44,529 nucleotides of DNA from Alphaproteobacteria bacterium (lineage in GTDB: Bacteria; Pseudomonadota; Alphaproteobacteria; Caulobacterales; Hyphomonadaceae), in the NCBI GenBank assembly GCA_018969425.1, contig JAGWYJ010000027.1, forward strand, positions 1 to 44,529, written 5' to 3'. This document shows, in pieces, positions 8,582 through 16,276 of this stretch (position 1 is the first letter of the stretch; each line of letters opens with the position of its first letter). The notes beneath the pieces are model-generated. The model had not been told where the DNA came from, did no database searches, and saw only the letters and a list, made by a program, of their open reading frames with translations. Made by a program: the position numbers and the translations under genes.

Positions 8582-10831
8582 TCAGAAGCGCTGAGTGATG
8601 TCGACACCCCAGGTCTGACCCTCCGACGTGTTGGTTCCCCGGTTATAGAACCAGAACTGCGAAATATGTTCATCCAGCAGGTTACGAACATAGGCGGTGA
8701 TCCGGGTTCCTTCATTCGTCTCCACACCGGCCCTCAGGTCGATCTTGGTCATCGTGTCGTACGGATCAACCACATAATAATCGCCAAGAATGCCGCCGCT
8801 TTCATAACGGATCGATGCCCCGCCAACGAATGTAAGGGCGTCGTTGATCGGCGCATCCACGTCGAACTGGGCGTTAGCCGTCCATTCTCGCGTATAGGGG
8901 ATCAATTTTCCGCTGAGGACCTGTTGAGAAGGCTTCCCGCGATTGGCGACAGCGTCGTCAAACTTCGGATCAAGCCAGCCAACGCTGACCGCGCCCGTCA
9001 GCCAGCTGGTCGGACGGAAGAAGGTCTCGATCTCGATGCCCGAAGTGTTCGCTGTCCCGACATTGTCGAGATAGGTGCGATCAACGCCCCCGAGAGAGGT
9101 CTGCATCGCCAGAAGCAGATCTTCCTGCCGCATCATGAACGCCGCAATGTTGGCGTCGAGACGACCATCAAAGAAGCTGCCCTTCAGCCCGACTTCGTAG
9201 TTGGTCGCCGTTTCCTGACCGTATGGAATGGTCTGCACGGTCGTGGGGGAGAGGTTGAACGCTCCCGGCCGGAAGCCTGTGCCATATGAGGCGTAGGCGT
9301 TCAGCGTGTCCGAGAGCCGGAAACGAGCCGTCACGCTCGGCGACCAGTTGTCGAACTCGCTCTCCGAGGCGAACACATAAGTCGGATAGGGTCCCGCAAG
9401 GAGGGTCGCAAAATAGGAATCGAGCGCAGTGTTGCCCGTACCCGTCGGAAGAACGCCCTGGGAATAATTGAGAGATTTTGTATCCTGCGAATATCGCAGG
9501 CTGGCGCTCAGGCTTAATGCGTCCGACACATCATAGTTGGCGGTCGCAAAAGCCGAAAGGGTCTCGGTCTCTACGGTTGTTCCAGACTTTGGAAAGCCGA
9601 TGAGAGCCGTCTGAATGCCGTATGACGGGGTGTTGCGACGCGACTTGATCGTACGTGCGAAATTGAACTCTTCGTTGAAATAGGACACTCCGAGCAGCCA
9701 TGTCAGAGGCTTGTCGTCAGCGGATGCATAGAGCGCCTCAAGAAAGTAATCCTTGGTGCCCTCATCCCGGACGATGTCCGTCTGCCTGGCGACGGACGAT
9801 GACTGAGGCCCGATAGAGGTCTGATCAGAGTCCTGAATGGAGTTGAAGCCGTAGTCCTTGTAGCTCGCGTTGAATGTCAGCTCGCCGCTGTCCAGCTTGT
9901 AGTTGATGACCTGTGACGCATAGAGCTCCGTGATATCGGCGTCTGACCGGGTGTCACGACGGATCCGATCCACCGTCTCAGGCGTGGACATGGCGCCGAA
10001 GTTCGAAATGCCCAGAGGCGCGTAGGTGCGCATGGACGGGCCTTCCCATTCGCGGCTCTCGAGCGTCCACAGCACGCTCAGACGATCGGAGAGATCGACC
10101 TTGTAGCCCGCCCGAAGACCGCGGTCCGAAAACTGGCCGACAAACTCATTGAGCGTCTCATTGAACAGCTCGCTCTCGGTCTGATTGAAGGACCAGCCGG
10201 TAAGCCGCAGCGCGCCGGTATCCCCGACCGCCAGATTGACGGCCCCCTGAACCTCCGTCCTCTTGTAGGAACCATAGGAGGCTTTGGCGTATCCGCCGCC
10301 GTCCCGAGAGGGCGTCGCATAGATGATGTCGACTGTCCCACCCACGGAGCTGCGTCCGTAAAGGCCGCCCTGAGGGCCGCGCAACACCTCTATGCGCTCA
10401 ACGTCGACCTGAGAGCCCAGATTAGCCCTGTGCCCGCCCATATAGAGCCCGTTTCGATAAAGACCGACATTGGGCTCAGCCTGGACATCGACAATTCTCA
10501 TGCCGCGAATATTGACGAAGGTATTGAAGCTCTCAGGGTTATCCTGAATGACCGAGTTGGGAATAAGAGCGACGATATCCTGAAGATCGCTCACGCCGTT
10601 GGCGAGAAGGTCATCGCCCGAAATGGCGGTCACGGTAACCGGCACGTCCTGCAGGTCTGCCGAACGTCGCGTGGCGGTCACCACAACCGTCTCACGTTCA
10701 GATCCCGCAGCCGGGGCGGCCGCAGCTCCGGCCGTCGCCTGTTGCGCTGCGGCCTGCCCTGACGGCAACATTACGGCGATCGCGGTTGCGGACATCAGCA
10801 TCCGCGAAAGAGCGCCTGAATTCCTGGTCAT
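8582..10831 (-). CDS. TonB-dependent outer membrane receptor
   Basis: 749 residues from the ATG at 10831, which has a strong GGGGAGAGGAAG ribosome site; an ATG at 10858 is less likely. The N-terminus is a signal peptide ending near GQAAAQQ. A TonB-box-like ETVVVTATRR follows, then a plug domain (DVPVTVTAISGDDL, NIRGM, VERIEVLRGPQGGLYGRSSVGG) and a long beta-barrel ending in the C-terminal aromatic GVDITQRF. It would import a substrate across the outer membrane using the TonB/ExbBD system, which is not in this window. Two operator palindromes lie upstream (10879 and 10904), so it is probably co-regulated with the peptidase genes and brings in their substrate. Confidence 0.93.
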   Translation of the reverse strand: MTRNSGALSRMLMSATAIAVMLPSGQAAAQQATAGAAAAPAAGSERETVVVTATRRSADLQDVPVTVTAISGDDLLANGVSDLQDIVALIPNSVIQDNPESFNTFVNIRGMRIVDVQAEPNVGLYRNGLYMGGHRANLGSQVDVERIEVLRGPQGGLYGRSSVGGTVDIIYATPSRDGGGYAKASYGSYKRTEVQGAVNLAVGDTGALRLTGWSFNQTESELFNETLNEFVGQFSDRGLRAGYKVDLSDRLSVLWTLESREWEGPSMRTYAPLGISNFGAMSTPETVDRIRRDTRSDADITELYASQVINYKLDSGELTFNASYKDYGFNSIQDSDQTSIGPQSSSVARQTDIVRDEGTKDYFLEALYASADDKPLTWLLGVSYFNEEFNFARTIKSRRNTPSYGIQTALIGFPKSGTTVETETLSAFATANYDVSDALSLSASLRYSQDTKSLNYSQGVLPTGTGNTALDSYFATLLAGPYPTYVFASESEFDNWSPSVTARFRLSDTLNAYASYGTGFRPGAFNLSPTTVQTIPYGQETATNYEVGLKGSFFDGRLDANIAAFMMRQEDLLLAMQTSLGGVDRTYLDNVGTANTSGIEIETFFRPTSWLTGAVSVGWLDPKFDDAVANRGKPSQQVLSGKLIPYTREWTANAQFDVDAPINDALTFVGGASIRYESGGILGDYYVVDPYDTMTKIDLRAGVETNEGTRITAYVRNLLDEHISQFWFYNRGTNTSEGQTWGVDITQRF

Positions 10832-10878
10832 TGACTTCCTCTCCCCTGAACGACGCATCGGAGCGGCTGTACCAGATC

Positions 10879-10897
10879 ATATGACCGATGCTCACAT
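10879..10897. promoter_or_regulatory. Operator palindrome, receptor-proximal copy
   Basis: ATATGACCGATGCTCACAT. On the minus strand it reads ATGTGAGCATCGGTCATAT, differing at one base from the site at 6994. Spacing is again 6-7-6. It lies 48 bp upstream of the receptor start and overlaps a possible -10 TATGAT. Confidence 0.65.
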
Positions 10898-10903
10898 GGA
10901 ACG

Positions 10904-10922
10904 TTATGAGCAGTGTTCACAT
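10904..10922. promoter_or_regulatory. Operator palindrome, receptor-distal copy
   Basis: TTATGAGCAGTGTTCACAT, half-sites TTATGA and TCACAT with a 7-bp spacer. It lies 25 bp from the first copy (start to start), which suggests two dimers binding side by side. A TTGACA hexamer (minus strand) abuts it. Confidence 0.55.
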
Positions 10923-11232
10923 TGTCAACAGTGTCAACATTCATTTGATCGAGGCGTGTCCCTGACGCATCAGCTGACCAGGCTCGCAGCGTCGCCCCTG
11001 ACCCAATGCACGCATTCAACAACGCCAGCTGGGGAAAATAGAGAGAAAGGCAGGTCACACAGACGGCAATTGCGCTTCAATCTTCGTCAGGCTTGTCGAG
11101 ATGTATGCGTCGCTTATATTCACGTCGGTACAACATCACGCCTTCATTGCAGGGCTGAGGGTCATCACCCTCCGGTCGTCGGGGTCGCAGCCTCCGACGC
11201 ACCGCACGGGACCAGGGACAGGGAGCCTTTTC

Positions 11233-12651
11233 GTGAAGCTGACCGCCACCGCCATCGCAGACGCCGTACGTTCCTCCCGCATGTCGGCGAAGGAGGCTCT
11301 CGATCAGGCTTTCCAGCGTCTCGACGCGCTCAACGGCCCGATCAACGCCTTCGTCCGAACGGACCGCCAGCAGGCGGAGATTGCGGCTGCTGAGATCGAT
11401 GCCCGCATAGCGCGAGGCGAGGACCCGGGCATCCTGGCCGGAGTGCCTGTCGGAGTGAAGGATCTCGAGGCCTGCAGGGGGTTTCCGCTGACACAGGGCA
11501 GCCTGTTCCTGAAGGACGCTCCCGCCGAAGCCTCGGACAGCCGGCATGTCGCGCGCCTTCGCGCGGCCGGAGCGGTTATAATCGGCATTACCGCATCCGC
11601 TGAATTCGGCATGGATTCGGCGACCAATACGCTTCTTTACGGGGTAACCCGAAATCCATGGAATCCGGAAACGACGCCAGGCGGTTCAAGCGGAGGATCC
11701 TCAGCAGCCGTGGCCGCAGGCATTGTGCCGCTGGCGACCGGAACGGATGCAGGAGGATCCATTCGCGCTCCGGCCGCATTCACCGGCATTATAGGACACA
11801 AGCCAAGTCACGGCCGAATTCCCAAAATGAATGGGTTCTCAAACTGGGGCGTTCACGGCGCGCTGGCTGCAAATGTGGCCGACGCAGCTCGCCATCTCGA
11901 CGCAGTGTCCGGTCCCGACGACGGCGATCGACAGTCTCTTCCGGACACCGGGTACCGATACGAGGATGTCATTGAAACGCTCAATGTCTCGGGCCTCAAA
12001 GCGGTCTGGTCTCCCGACTATGGATATGCGGCGGTCGAACGCGAGGTCGTCGAGATCGCCTATGCAGCGGCGCGACGCCTGATGGAGGCGGCGAAACTGA
12101 CGCGCTGCGAAGCGGACTTCCACCCGGTGAACATCTATCCTCACTGGGGGGCAATCTTCGGATCGACGCTCGAGGAGGACTTCACAAAGGCCGGATACCT
12201 GCCGGACGGCTACGACAAGCTTTCCAAGTCAGTCCGCCGGGTCATAGATCGCGTACGTGCGCGCCGGGCGCAGGGAGTGATCGACGTGCAGGCGTCCTGG
12301 GCTCAGGTTCATCGTCTGGAGCAGCAGGTGGCGGATTTCTTCAGAAGCTACGACCTGGTCATGTCGCCCGCCGTTTCGTGCCGTGCATATGGAGCGGAAG
12401 ACAGCCCCCCGTCTGTGATCGAAGGAAAGGACGCATCCATGGGCGGAGCCGAACCGTTCGGCATGCTCGCCAACGCCTGCTGGAATCCCTCAATCTCGAT
12501 ACCGGCAGGCTTCACATCAGACGGCCTTCCGGTTGGCCTCCAGATCGTCGCCAAGCGTCACCGTGACGACATTTGTCTGAGACTGGCGCGCATCATGGAG
12601 GTCGCCCATCCATGGCCCTATCTGCCCGAAGTCAGGGGATTAGGAATCTGA
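11233..12651 (+). CDS. Amidase signature family hydrolase
   Basis: 472 residues from the GTG at 11233, which follows GGGAG at usable spacing. The amidase-signature catalytic triad is visible: Lys76 in VGVKDLEA, cis-Ser152 in TPGGSSGGSS and nucleophile Ser176 in GTDAGGSIR. The 76- and 24-residue distances fit the family. These enzymes cleave C-N bonds of amides, including peptide amides and N-acyl amino acids. No signal peptide is seen, so it is probably cytosolic. It lies between the receptor and the two beta-lactamase-fold hydrolases and converges on the first of them, with a hairpin between. The substrate is not predictable; Glu-tRNA amidotransferase GatA is excluded by context and by the absence of gatB/gatC. 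Confidence 0.9.
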   Translation: MKLTATAIADAVRSSRMSAKEALDQAFQRLDALNGPINAFVRTDRQQAEIAAAEIDARIARGEDPGILAGVPVGVKDLEACRGFPLTQGSLFLKDAPAEASDSRHVARLRAAGAVIIGITASAEFGMDSATNTLLYGVTRNPWNPETTPGGSSGGSSAAVAAGIVPLATGTDAGGSIRAPAAFTGIIGHKPSHGRIPKMNGFSNWGVHGALAANVADAARHLDAVSGPDDGDRQSLPDTGYRYEDVIETLNVSGLKAVWSPDYGYAAVEREVVEIAYAAARRLMEAAKLTRCEADFHPVNIYPHWGAIFGSTLEEDFTKAGYLPDGYDKLSKSVRRVIDRVRARRAQGVIDVQASWAQVHRLEQQVADFFRSYDLVMSPAVSCRAYGAEDSPPSVIEGKDASMGGAEPFGMLANACWNPSISIPAGFTSDGLPVGLQIVAKRHRDDICLRLARIMEVAHPWPYLPEVRGLGI

Positions 12652-12697
12652 CCGGGGAAAAGCCGCAGTCACGGTCAGCCTCAACCGCCGCCCAATA

Positions 12698-12727
12698 GTC
12701 AGGCGATGCTCTGTCGCGCCGCCTGAC
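12698..12727. terminator. Hairpin between convergent amidase and hydrolase genes
   Basis: Perfect 8-bp arms GTCAGGCG and CGCCTGAC with a 14-base loop, in the 92-bp gap between two convergent stops. There is no clear T-run on either side, so it may be a weak terminator or a transcript-end structure. Confidence 0.45.
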
Positions 12728-12743
12728 GAACCAGATAAAACGA

Positions 12744-14162
12744 TCAGGACGACGTTTCGCGGATCGCCCGAAGAATTTCGACCCCGCCCTCCGCCCAGGC
12801 GGTGAGCTCAACGGCCTGACCGGAGGCATCATATGTCACAGCAGACTCGCTTGCAGTCTGTTGCGTGAAGAAGCGGCCATTCTGCCCCATGTAAATCGGT
12901 CTTGGCGGCAGGATCAGACCTTCAATGAACGAATGCAGCTGACCATTCTCGCTCCAGATATCGATATGAGGGGCGCTGATCCCGGAAACAATTCGATAGC
13001 GCCCCACATAGCGATGGTGCTCCTCGGGCGGTACGATCTGGATGACCTTTGGGTCCTTGAAGAAGGAAGACCACTGATAGGCTCTCGCAACTCCATTGAT
13101 GATTTCCGAGTAAAGAATAATGCCCATCAGTGAATTAGTGAGAACAACAGCGCCCTTTCCCTGCTCGAGCAGGCATGTCGTGTTACACTGAAAGCCCTCA
13201 TTGGATCCGCCGTGACCAAAGCGCGCCCCCGGGCCGTCGCCGAACAGTTCCCAGCCAAGCGCGAACTGCCCGGGGTCCTGACGTGTGAGCATGGTTCGGG
13301 CCGCAGCCTGACTCATAAGCGCGTTAGGTTTCCCCAACCAGGCATTGCGCATTTCCACCATGAAGCGGGCGTAATCAGGCGCCGTCGTATAGACGCCGCC
13401 GGCAGCCTGCTGAGGCGTATGGGTAAAGCGGGTCTTGATCAGGCCCCCGCTCTTGTCATGACCAGACGCCGTATAAGCATGGAACGATTCAGGAAGGGGC
13501 TGACGGAACGTGGACCTCGTCATGCCGAGAGGAGCAAAAATTCTCTGCTCAGCGAGATCTGCGAACTCAAGACCCGTCTGCTCCTCCAGGAGCAGCTGCA
13601 CAATCTGCGTGCCGCCGCCGGAATAGCGCACTGATCTTCCCGGAACCTTATCAACAACGACCGCAGGCGTAAGGGAGGGCGGGCGTCCCAGCAGCGTATC
13701 CATATTGCTTGGCGGGGTCTGGCCCGCAGGAAAGGCTCCAAAACCGTGCACCGTAGTGCCCGCCTTGTGGCAAAGAAGATGACGAAGCGTGACCGGCGCC
13801 TCTTTCGTGAAAGAATTTTCGGGAAGCTTCCACGACTTCAGATAATCGTTCACAGGCTGATCGAGGCCGATACGACCCTGATCGACCAGCTGCATAGCGA
13901 GAACCGCTGCGAGGGGCTTGCTGATAGACGCTCCGGCGAACATCGTATCAGCTGCAACAGGCTCTCGGCGACCAGCCTCCTTGAGTCCGAAGCCGCCGAC
14001 ATCTGCAACCTCGCCTCCGTCAATGACCGCGATTGCGACGCCGGGACAATTGTACTCTTTCAGGCGGTCCGTAATCGGCCAGCTGACGTCATGGCCCGCG
14101 ACCGGATTGACCGGGAGGACATGCGCGACTGCGTCCTCCAGACGATTGAGAACTCCGACCAT
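12744..14162 (-). CDS. Serine hydrolase of the class C beta-lactamase / D-aminopeptidase fold (YSG variant)
   Basis: 472 residues, start ATG at 14162 with GGGGAG upstream. SISK at 79-82 supplies the nucleophile and general base, and GHGGSNEG replaces the KTG-like third motif. The second motif, usually YxN, reads YSG (Tyr180-Ser-Gly182), so the usual Asn is missing. A C-terminal extension of about 110 residues after the catalytic domain resembles the beta-barrel tail of this group. No clear signal peptide is present. Members act as D-aminopeptidases, D-Ala-D-Ala hydrolases, esterases or amidases. It is divergent from a paralogue at 14256 across an operator palindrome, which suggests both are induced together to cut the imported substrate. 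Confidence 0.85.
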   Translation of the reverse strand: MVGVLNRLEDAVAHVLPVNPVAGHDVSWPITDRLKEYNCPGVAIAVIDGGEVADVGGFGLKEAGRREPVAADTMFAGASISKPLAAVLAMQLVDQGRIGLDQPVNDYLKSWKLPENSFTKEAPVTLRHLLCHKAGTTVHGFGAFPAGQTPPSNMDTLLGRPPSLTPAVVVDKVPGRSVRYSGGGTQIVQLLLEEQTGLEFADLAEQRIFAPLGMTRSTFRQPLPESFHAYTASGHDKSGGLIKTRFTHTPQQAAGGVYTTAPDYARFMVEMRNAWLGKPNALMSQAAARTMLTRQDPGQFALGWELFGDGPGARFGHGGSNEGFQCNTTCLLEQGKGAVVLTNSLMGIILYSEIINGVARAYQWSSFFKDPKVIQIVPPEEHHRYVGRYRIVSGISAPHIDIWSENGQLHSFIEGLILPPRPIYMGQNGRFFTQQTASESAVTYDASGQAVELTAWAEGGVEILRAIRETSS

Positions 14163-14195
14163 GATCGCTCCCCGAGGCTTGCTGTTGCCGAGATT

Positions 14196-14214
14196 ATATG
14201 ATCACCGTTCATAT
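14196..14214. promoter_or_regulatory. Operator palindrome between two divergent hydrolase genes
   Basis: ATATGATCACCGTTCATAT, the most symmetrical copy; with one more base on each side the arms are 7 bp (TATATGA and TCATATA). On the minus strand it overlaps a TATAAT -10 box (14198-14193). It lies 34 bp from one start codon and 42 bp from the other, so a single bound repressor could silence both genes. Confidence 0.7.
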
Positions 14215-14255
14215 ACAAGAGACCTGACGACCTGAAGAGCCGAGGCTGAACAATC

Positions 14256-15347
14256 ATGGGCGAAGAGTTCCGGCGCACATTGGACGACGTCATGACGCGC
14301 GGCCTCAGGGAGCACACTCTTCCAGGCGCAGCCATCGCGCTGATCGAGGGGGGCCGTCCGGTCTTCACAGGCTGCTGGGGAGAACGGGACCGCGAGAGCG
14401 CCGCCCAGGCGGGGGAGGACACCCTCTTCGCGCTTCAATCGATCTCGAAATCCTTCGCCGCCATCGCCGTCATGATGCTTGTGGAGGAAGGGCGCCTGAA
14501 CCTTGATGATCCGGTAGAGCGCCATCTTCAGCGCTGGCGGCTTCCGCCGTCAGACTACCGCCACGCCGACGTGACCGTGAGGCGTCTCCTTGGCCATCAC
14601 GCGGGAGTATCCTCAGCGGGATTTCCGGGCATAGCCGAAGGATACGAGAGTATCAGCCTCATCGACGGCCTGAATGGGATCATCAGTCCGTTCACCGAAG
14701 AGCAGGAGATCTACTGGAACGAGTGGAGCCTGGATCGGGACTGGCCGGTCCGGATCACATTCAGGCCCGGGGAAGGCTGGCGATACTCTAACGGCGGCTT
14801 CGGCATACTTCAGATCATGATCGAAGATCTGTCGGGCGAGACCTTCGAGTCCTTCGTAGCGAAACGAATCTTCGCCCCTCTCGGCATGACGAGATCGACC
14901 TTCTTTCCGTTCAAAGACGCCGACCTGGCGGAGCCCTACGGCCCAGAAGGCAAGCGCAGGCGCCGGTATCGAACGCTCTGCGCTGCGGCGGGAGGAATCT
15001 ACTCCAGCATACGAGACCTCGCCGCCTTCGCCTGCGCCGAAATCAATCTTCCGACAGGCCGCGGCCTGCTGTCAGCCGCATCCGTAGCCGAATTGTGGCG
15101 CCCCATCGGACTCGCCGACAAGAGCGGAGACGTTCAATTCGAAGCCGCTCTCGGCCATCTGCGTTACGAGAATGCAGGACGCTTCAACATTCATCATTCG
15201 GGCGGTACAATCGGATGGCGAAGCATCTACTCGGTCTTTCCGGAGACCGGCGACGGCTTCTGCATGGTCATGAACTCCGACCAGGCCAATCCATTCTGGA
15301 TTCCGCTCATTCGACGCTGGCGCGAAACAATATTCGGAAAGAGTTAG
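14256..15347 (+). CDS. Serine hydrolase of the class C beta-lactamase fold (canonical YSN)
   Basis: 363 residues. All three motifs are canonical for this fold: SISK at 62-65, YSN at 177-179 and HSGG near the C-terminus. FAPLGMTRSTFF is the usual sequence before the late part of the domain. There is no signal peptide, so it is probably cytosolic, and it lacks the C-terminal extension of its divergent neighbour. Possible activities are D-aminopeptidase, amide or ester hydrolase; a role in antibiotic resistance is unlikely from the catabolic context. Its stop overlaps the convergent stop of the TetR gene by about 4 bp. Confidence 0.87.
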   Translation: MGEEFRRTLDDVMTRGLREHTLPGAAIALIEGGRPVFTGCWGERDRESAAQAGEDTLFALQSISKSFAAIAVMMLVEEGRLNLDDPVERHLQRWRLPPSDYRHADVTVRRLLGHHAGVSSAGFPGIAEGYESISLIDGLNGIISPFTEEQEIYWNEWSLDRDWPVRITFRPGEGWRYSNGGFGILQIMIEDLSGETFESFVAKRIFAPLGMTRSTFFPFKDADLAEPYGPEGKRRRRYRTLCAAAGGIYSSIRDLAAFACAEINLPTGRGLLSAASVAELWRPIGLADKSGDVQFEAALGHLRYENAGRFNIHHSGGTIGWRSIYSVFPETGDGFCMVMNSDQANPFWIPLIRRWRETIFGKS

Positions 15348-16018
15348 CCTCGGATCCCAGTGATAACCTGACGCGTCAGGTCCTCCACAAACCGTCGCCT
15401 CTCGGCGCGGGTTCCGGACGCGTTGGCTATCAGACCCTGAGAATAGCTGCGTGCGAGACCGTAGATAAAAGAAAAAAACGCATAAGCCGCCTTACAGGCT
15501 TCATGAGAGTGCTCAAGATCCTCCGGACGATAGAGATCCTCACCATGAACAATCTGCACGAGCACCCGGAAGCTGTCGTCGGCCTGAGAGACGTAATGGG
15601 GATGAGACGACACATCTCCCAGCTGTCCAAACATCAGACGAAACAGCTCCGGCTCCGAACATGCGAACTCGACGAGATTCTGCGCCAGCTGGACCAGCAT
15701 GTCCTCTCGAGCGCCGCCCCTCTTCAGCAGCCGACGGTTCTCCGCCGCCCTCGAGGCGAAACCCTCCGCGGCCACATCGAGAAAGAGCTGCTCCAGGCTG
15801 TCGAAATGATTGTAAAAATTGGCGGAGGAAACCCCAACTTCACGACACAGACGACGGGCAGTGATCGCCTCGACGGTCTCCGTCTCAAGAAGACGTCGGG
15901 CGGCGGACACAAGGCTCGCCTTGACATTGCCCTTATGATACGGGCCCACCCCCGCCCGGTCGCGCAGGCGTCGCCCGGGGGAGATCTCAATTACCTTGCC
16001 TGACGCAGAATTCGTCAT
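15344..16018 (-). CDS. TetR-family transcriptional regulator
   Basis: 224 residues with an N-terminal helix-turn-helix (ITARRLCREVGVSSANFYNHF, residues 52-72) followed by LEQLF and a helical ligand domain. It is preceded by GGAGAAGG at short spacing. It is the only transcription factor gene of the island and sits between hydrolases and transporter, so it is the best candidate to bind the palindromes at 6994, 10879, 10904 and 14196, whose 6-7-6 symmetry suits a TetR dimer. Its inducer is probably the substrate or a breakdown product. It is divergent from the MFS gene, and the spacer contains a large inverted repeat. Confidence 0.9.
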   Translation of the reverse strand: MTNSASGKVIEISPGRRLRDRAGVGPYHKGNVKASLVSAARRLLETETVEAITARRLCREVGVSSANFYNHFDSLEQLFLDVAAEGFASRAAENRRLLKRGGAREDMLVQLAQNLVEFACSEPELFRLMFGQLGDVSSHPHYVSQADDSFRVLVQIVHGEDLYRPEDLEHSHEACKAAYAFFSFIYGLARSYSQGLIANASGTRAERRRFVEDLTRQVITGIRG

Positions 16019-16119
16019 GGGGCCTTCTCCATTGGCGACGGCTCGCCGGCCCCTGAACAGACCATCGAGCTTTCTCCACTCATCGCCGGGACAGATGGAT
16101 AGAGTGTTTCGCTTACCGG

Positions 16120-16155
16120 GAAAATGAGACGGCGCAAGCGCACCGTCTGATTTTC
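16120..16155. repeat. Large inverted repeat in the TetR-MFS spacer
   Basis: Arms of 13 bases, GAAAATGAGACGG and CCGTCTGATTTTC, match at 12 of 13 positions around a 10-base loop CGCAAGCGCA that can itself pair. It lies about 100 bp upstream of the TetR start and 120 bp upstream of the MFS start. It could be an autoregulatory operator, an attenuator or a transcript hairpin. It is not related to the 19-bp palindrome. Confidence 0.5.
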
Positions 16156-16205
16156 TATCCTAAGCGCCGGCCATAAGCCTACGCTCTTGCCATCCGATTG
16201 GATGA

Positions 16206-16224
16206 ATGTGATCAATGATAACCT
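16206..16224. promoter_or_regulatory. Weak operator-like half-palindrome upstream of MFS gene
   Basis: ATGTGATCAATGATAACCT has a perfect left half-site and the TCA-rich centre of the 19-bp operator, but the right half matches at only 4 of 6 positions. It is placed as expected for control of the MFS gene. Confidence 0.3.
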
Positions 16225-16276
16225 TGGTCAGGATCGACGTCAGATCGACCGGCCCTGGAATTCGGGAGACCGCACC

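Larger units (their letters stand above)
10832..11232. other. Divergent intergenic control region (receptor / amidase)
   Basis: About 400 bp without a gene. It holds the two operator palindromes at 10879 and 10904, and two TTGACA hexamers on the minus strand at 10937-10932 and 10928-10923 (a possible -35 for the receptor). On the plus strand a possible amidase promoter reads TTGTCG at 11093 and TATATT at 11115, 16 bp apart. An in-frame upstream extension of the amidase to 11101 is not convincing. Confidence 0.5.
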
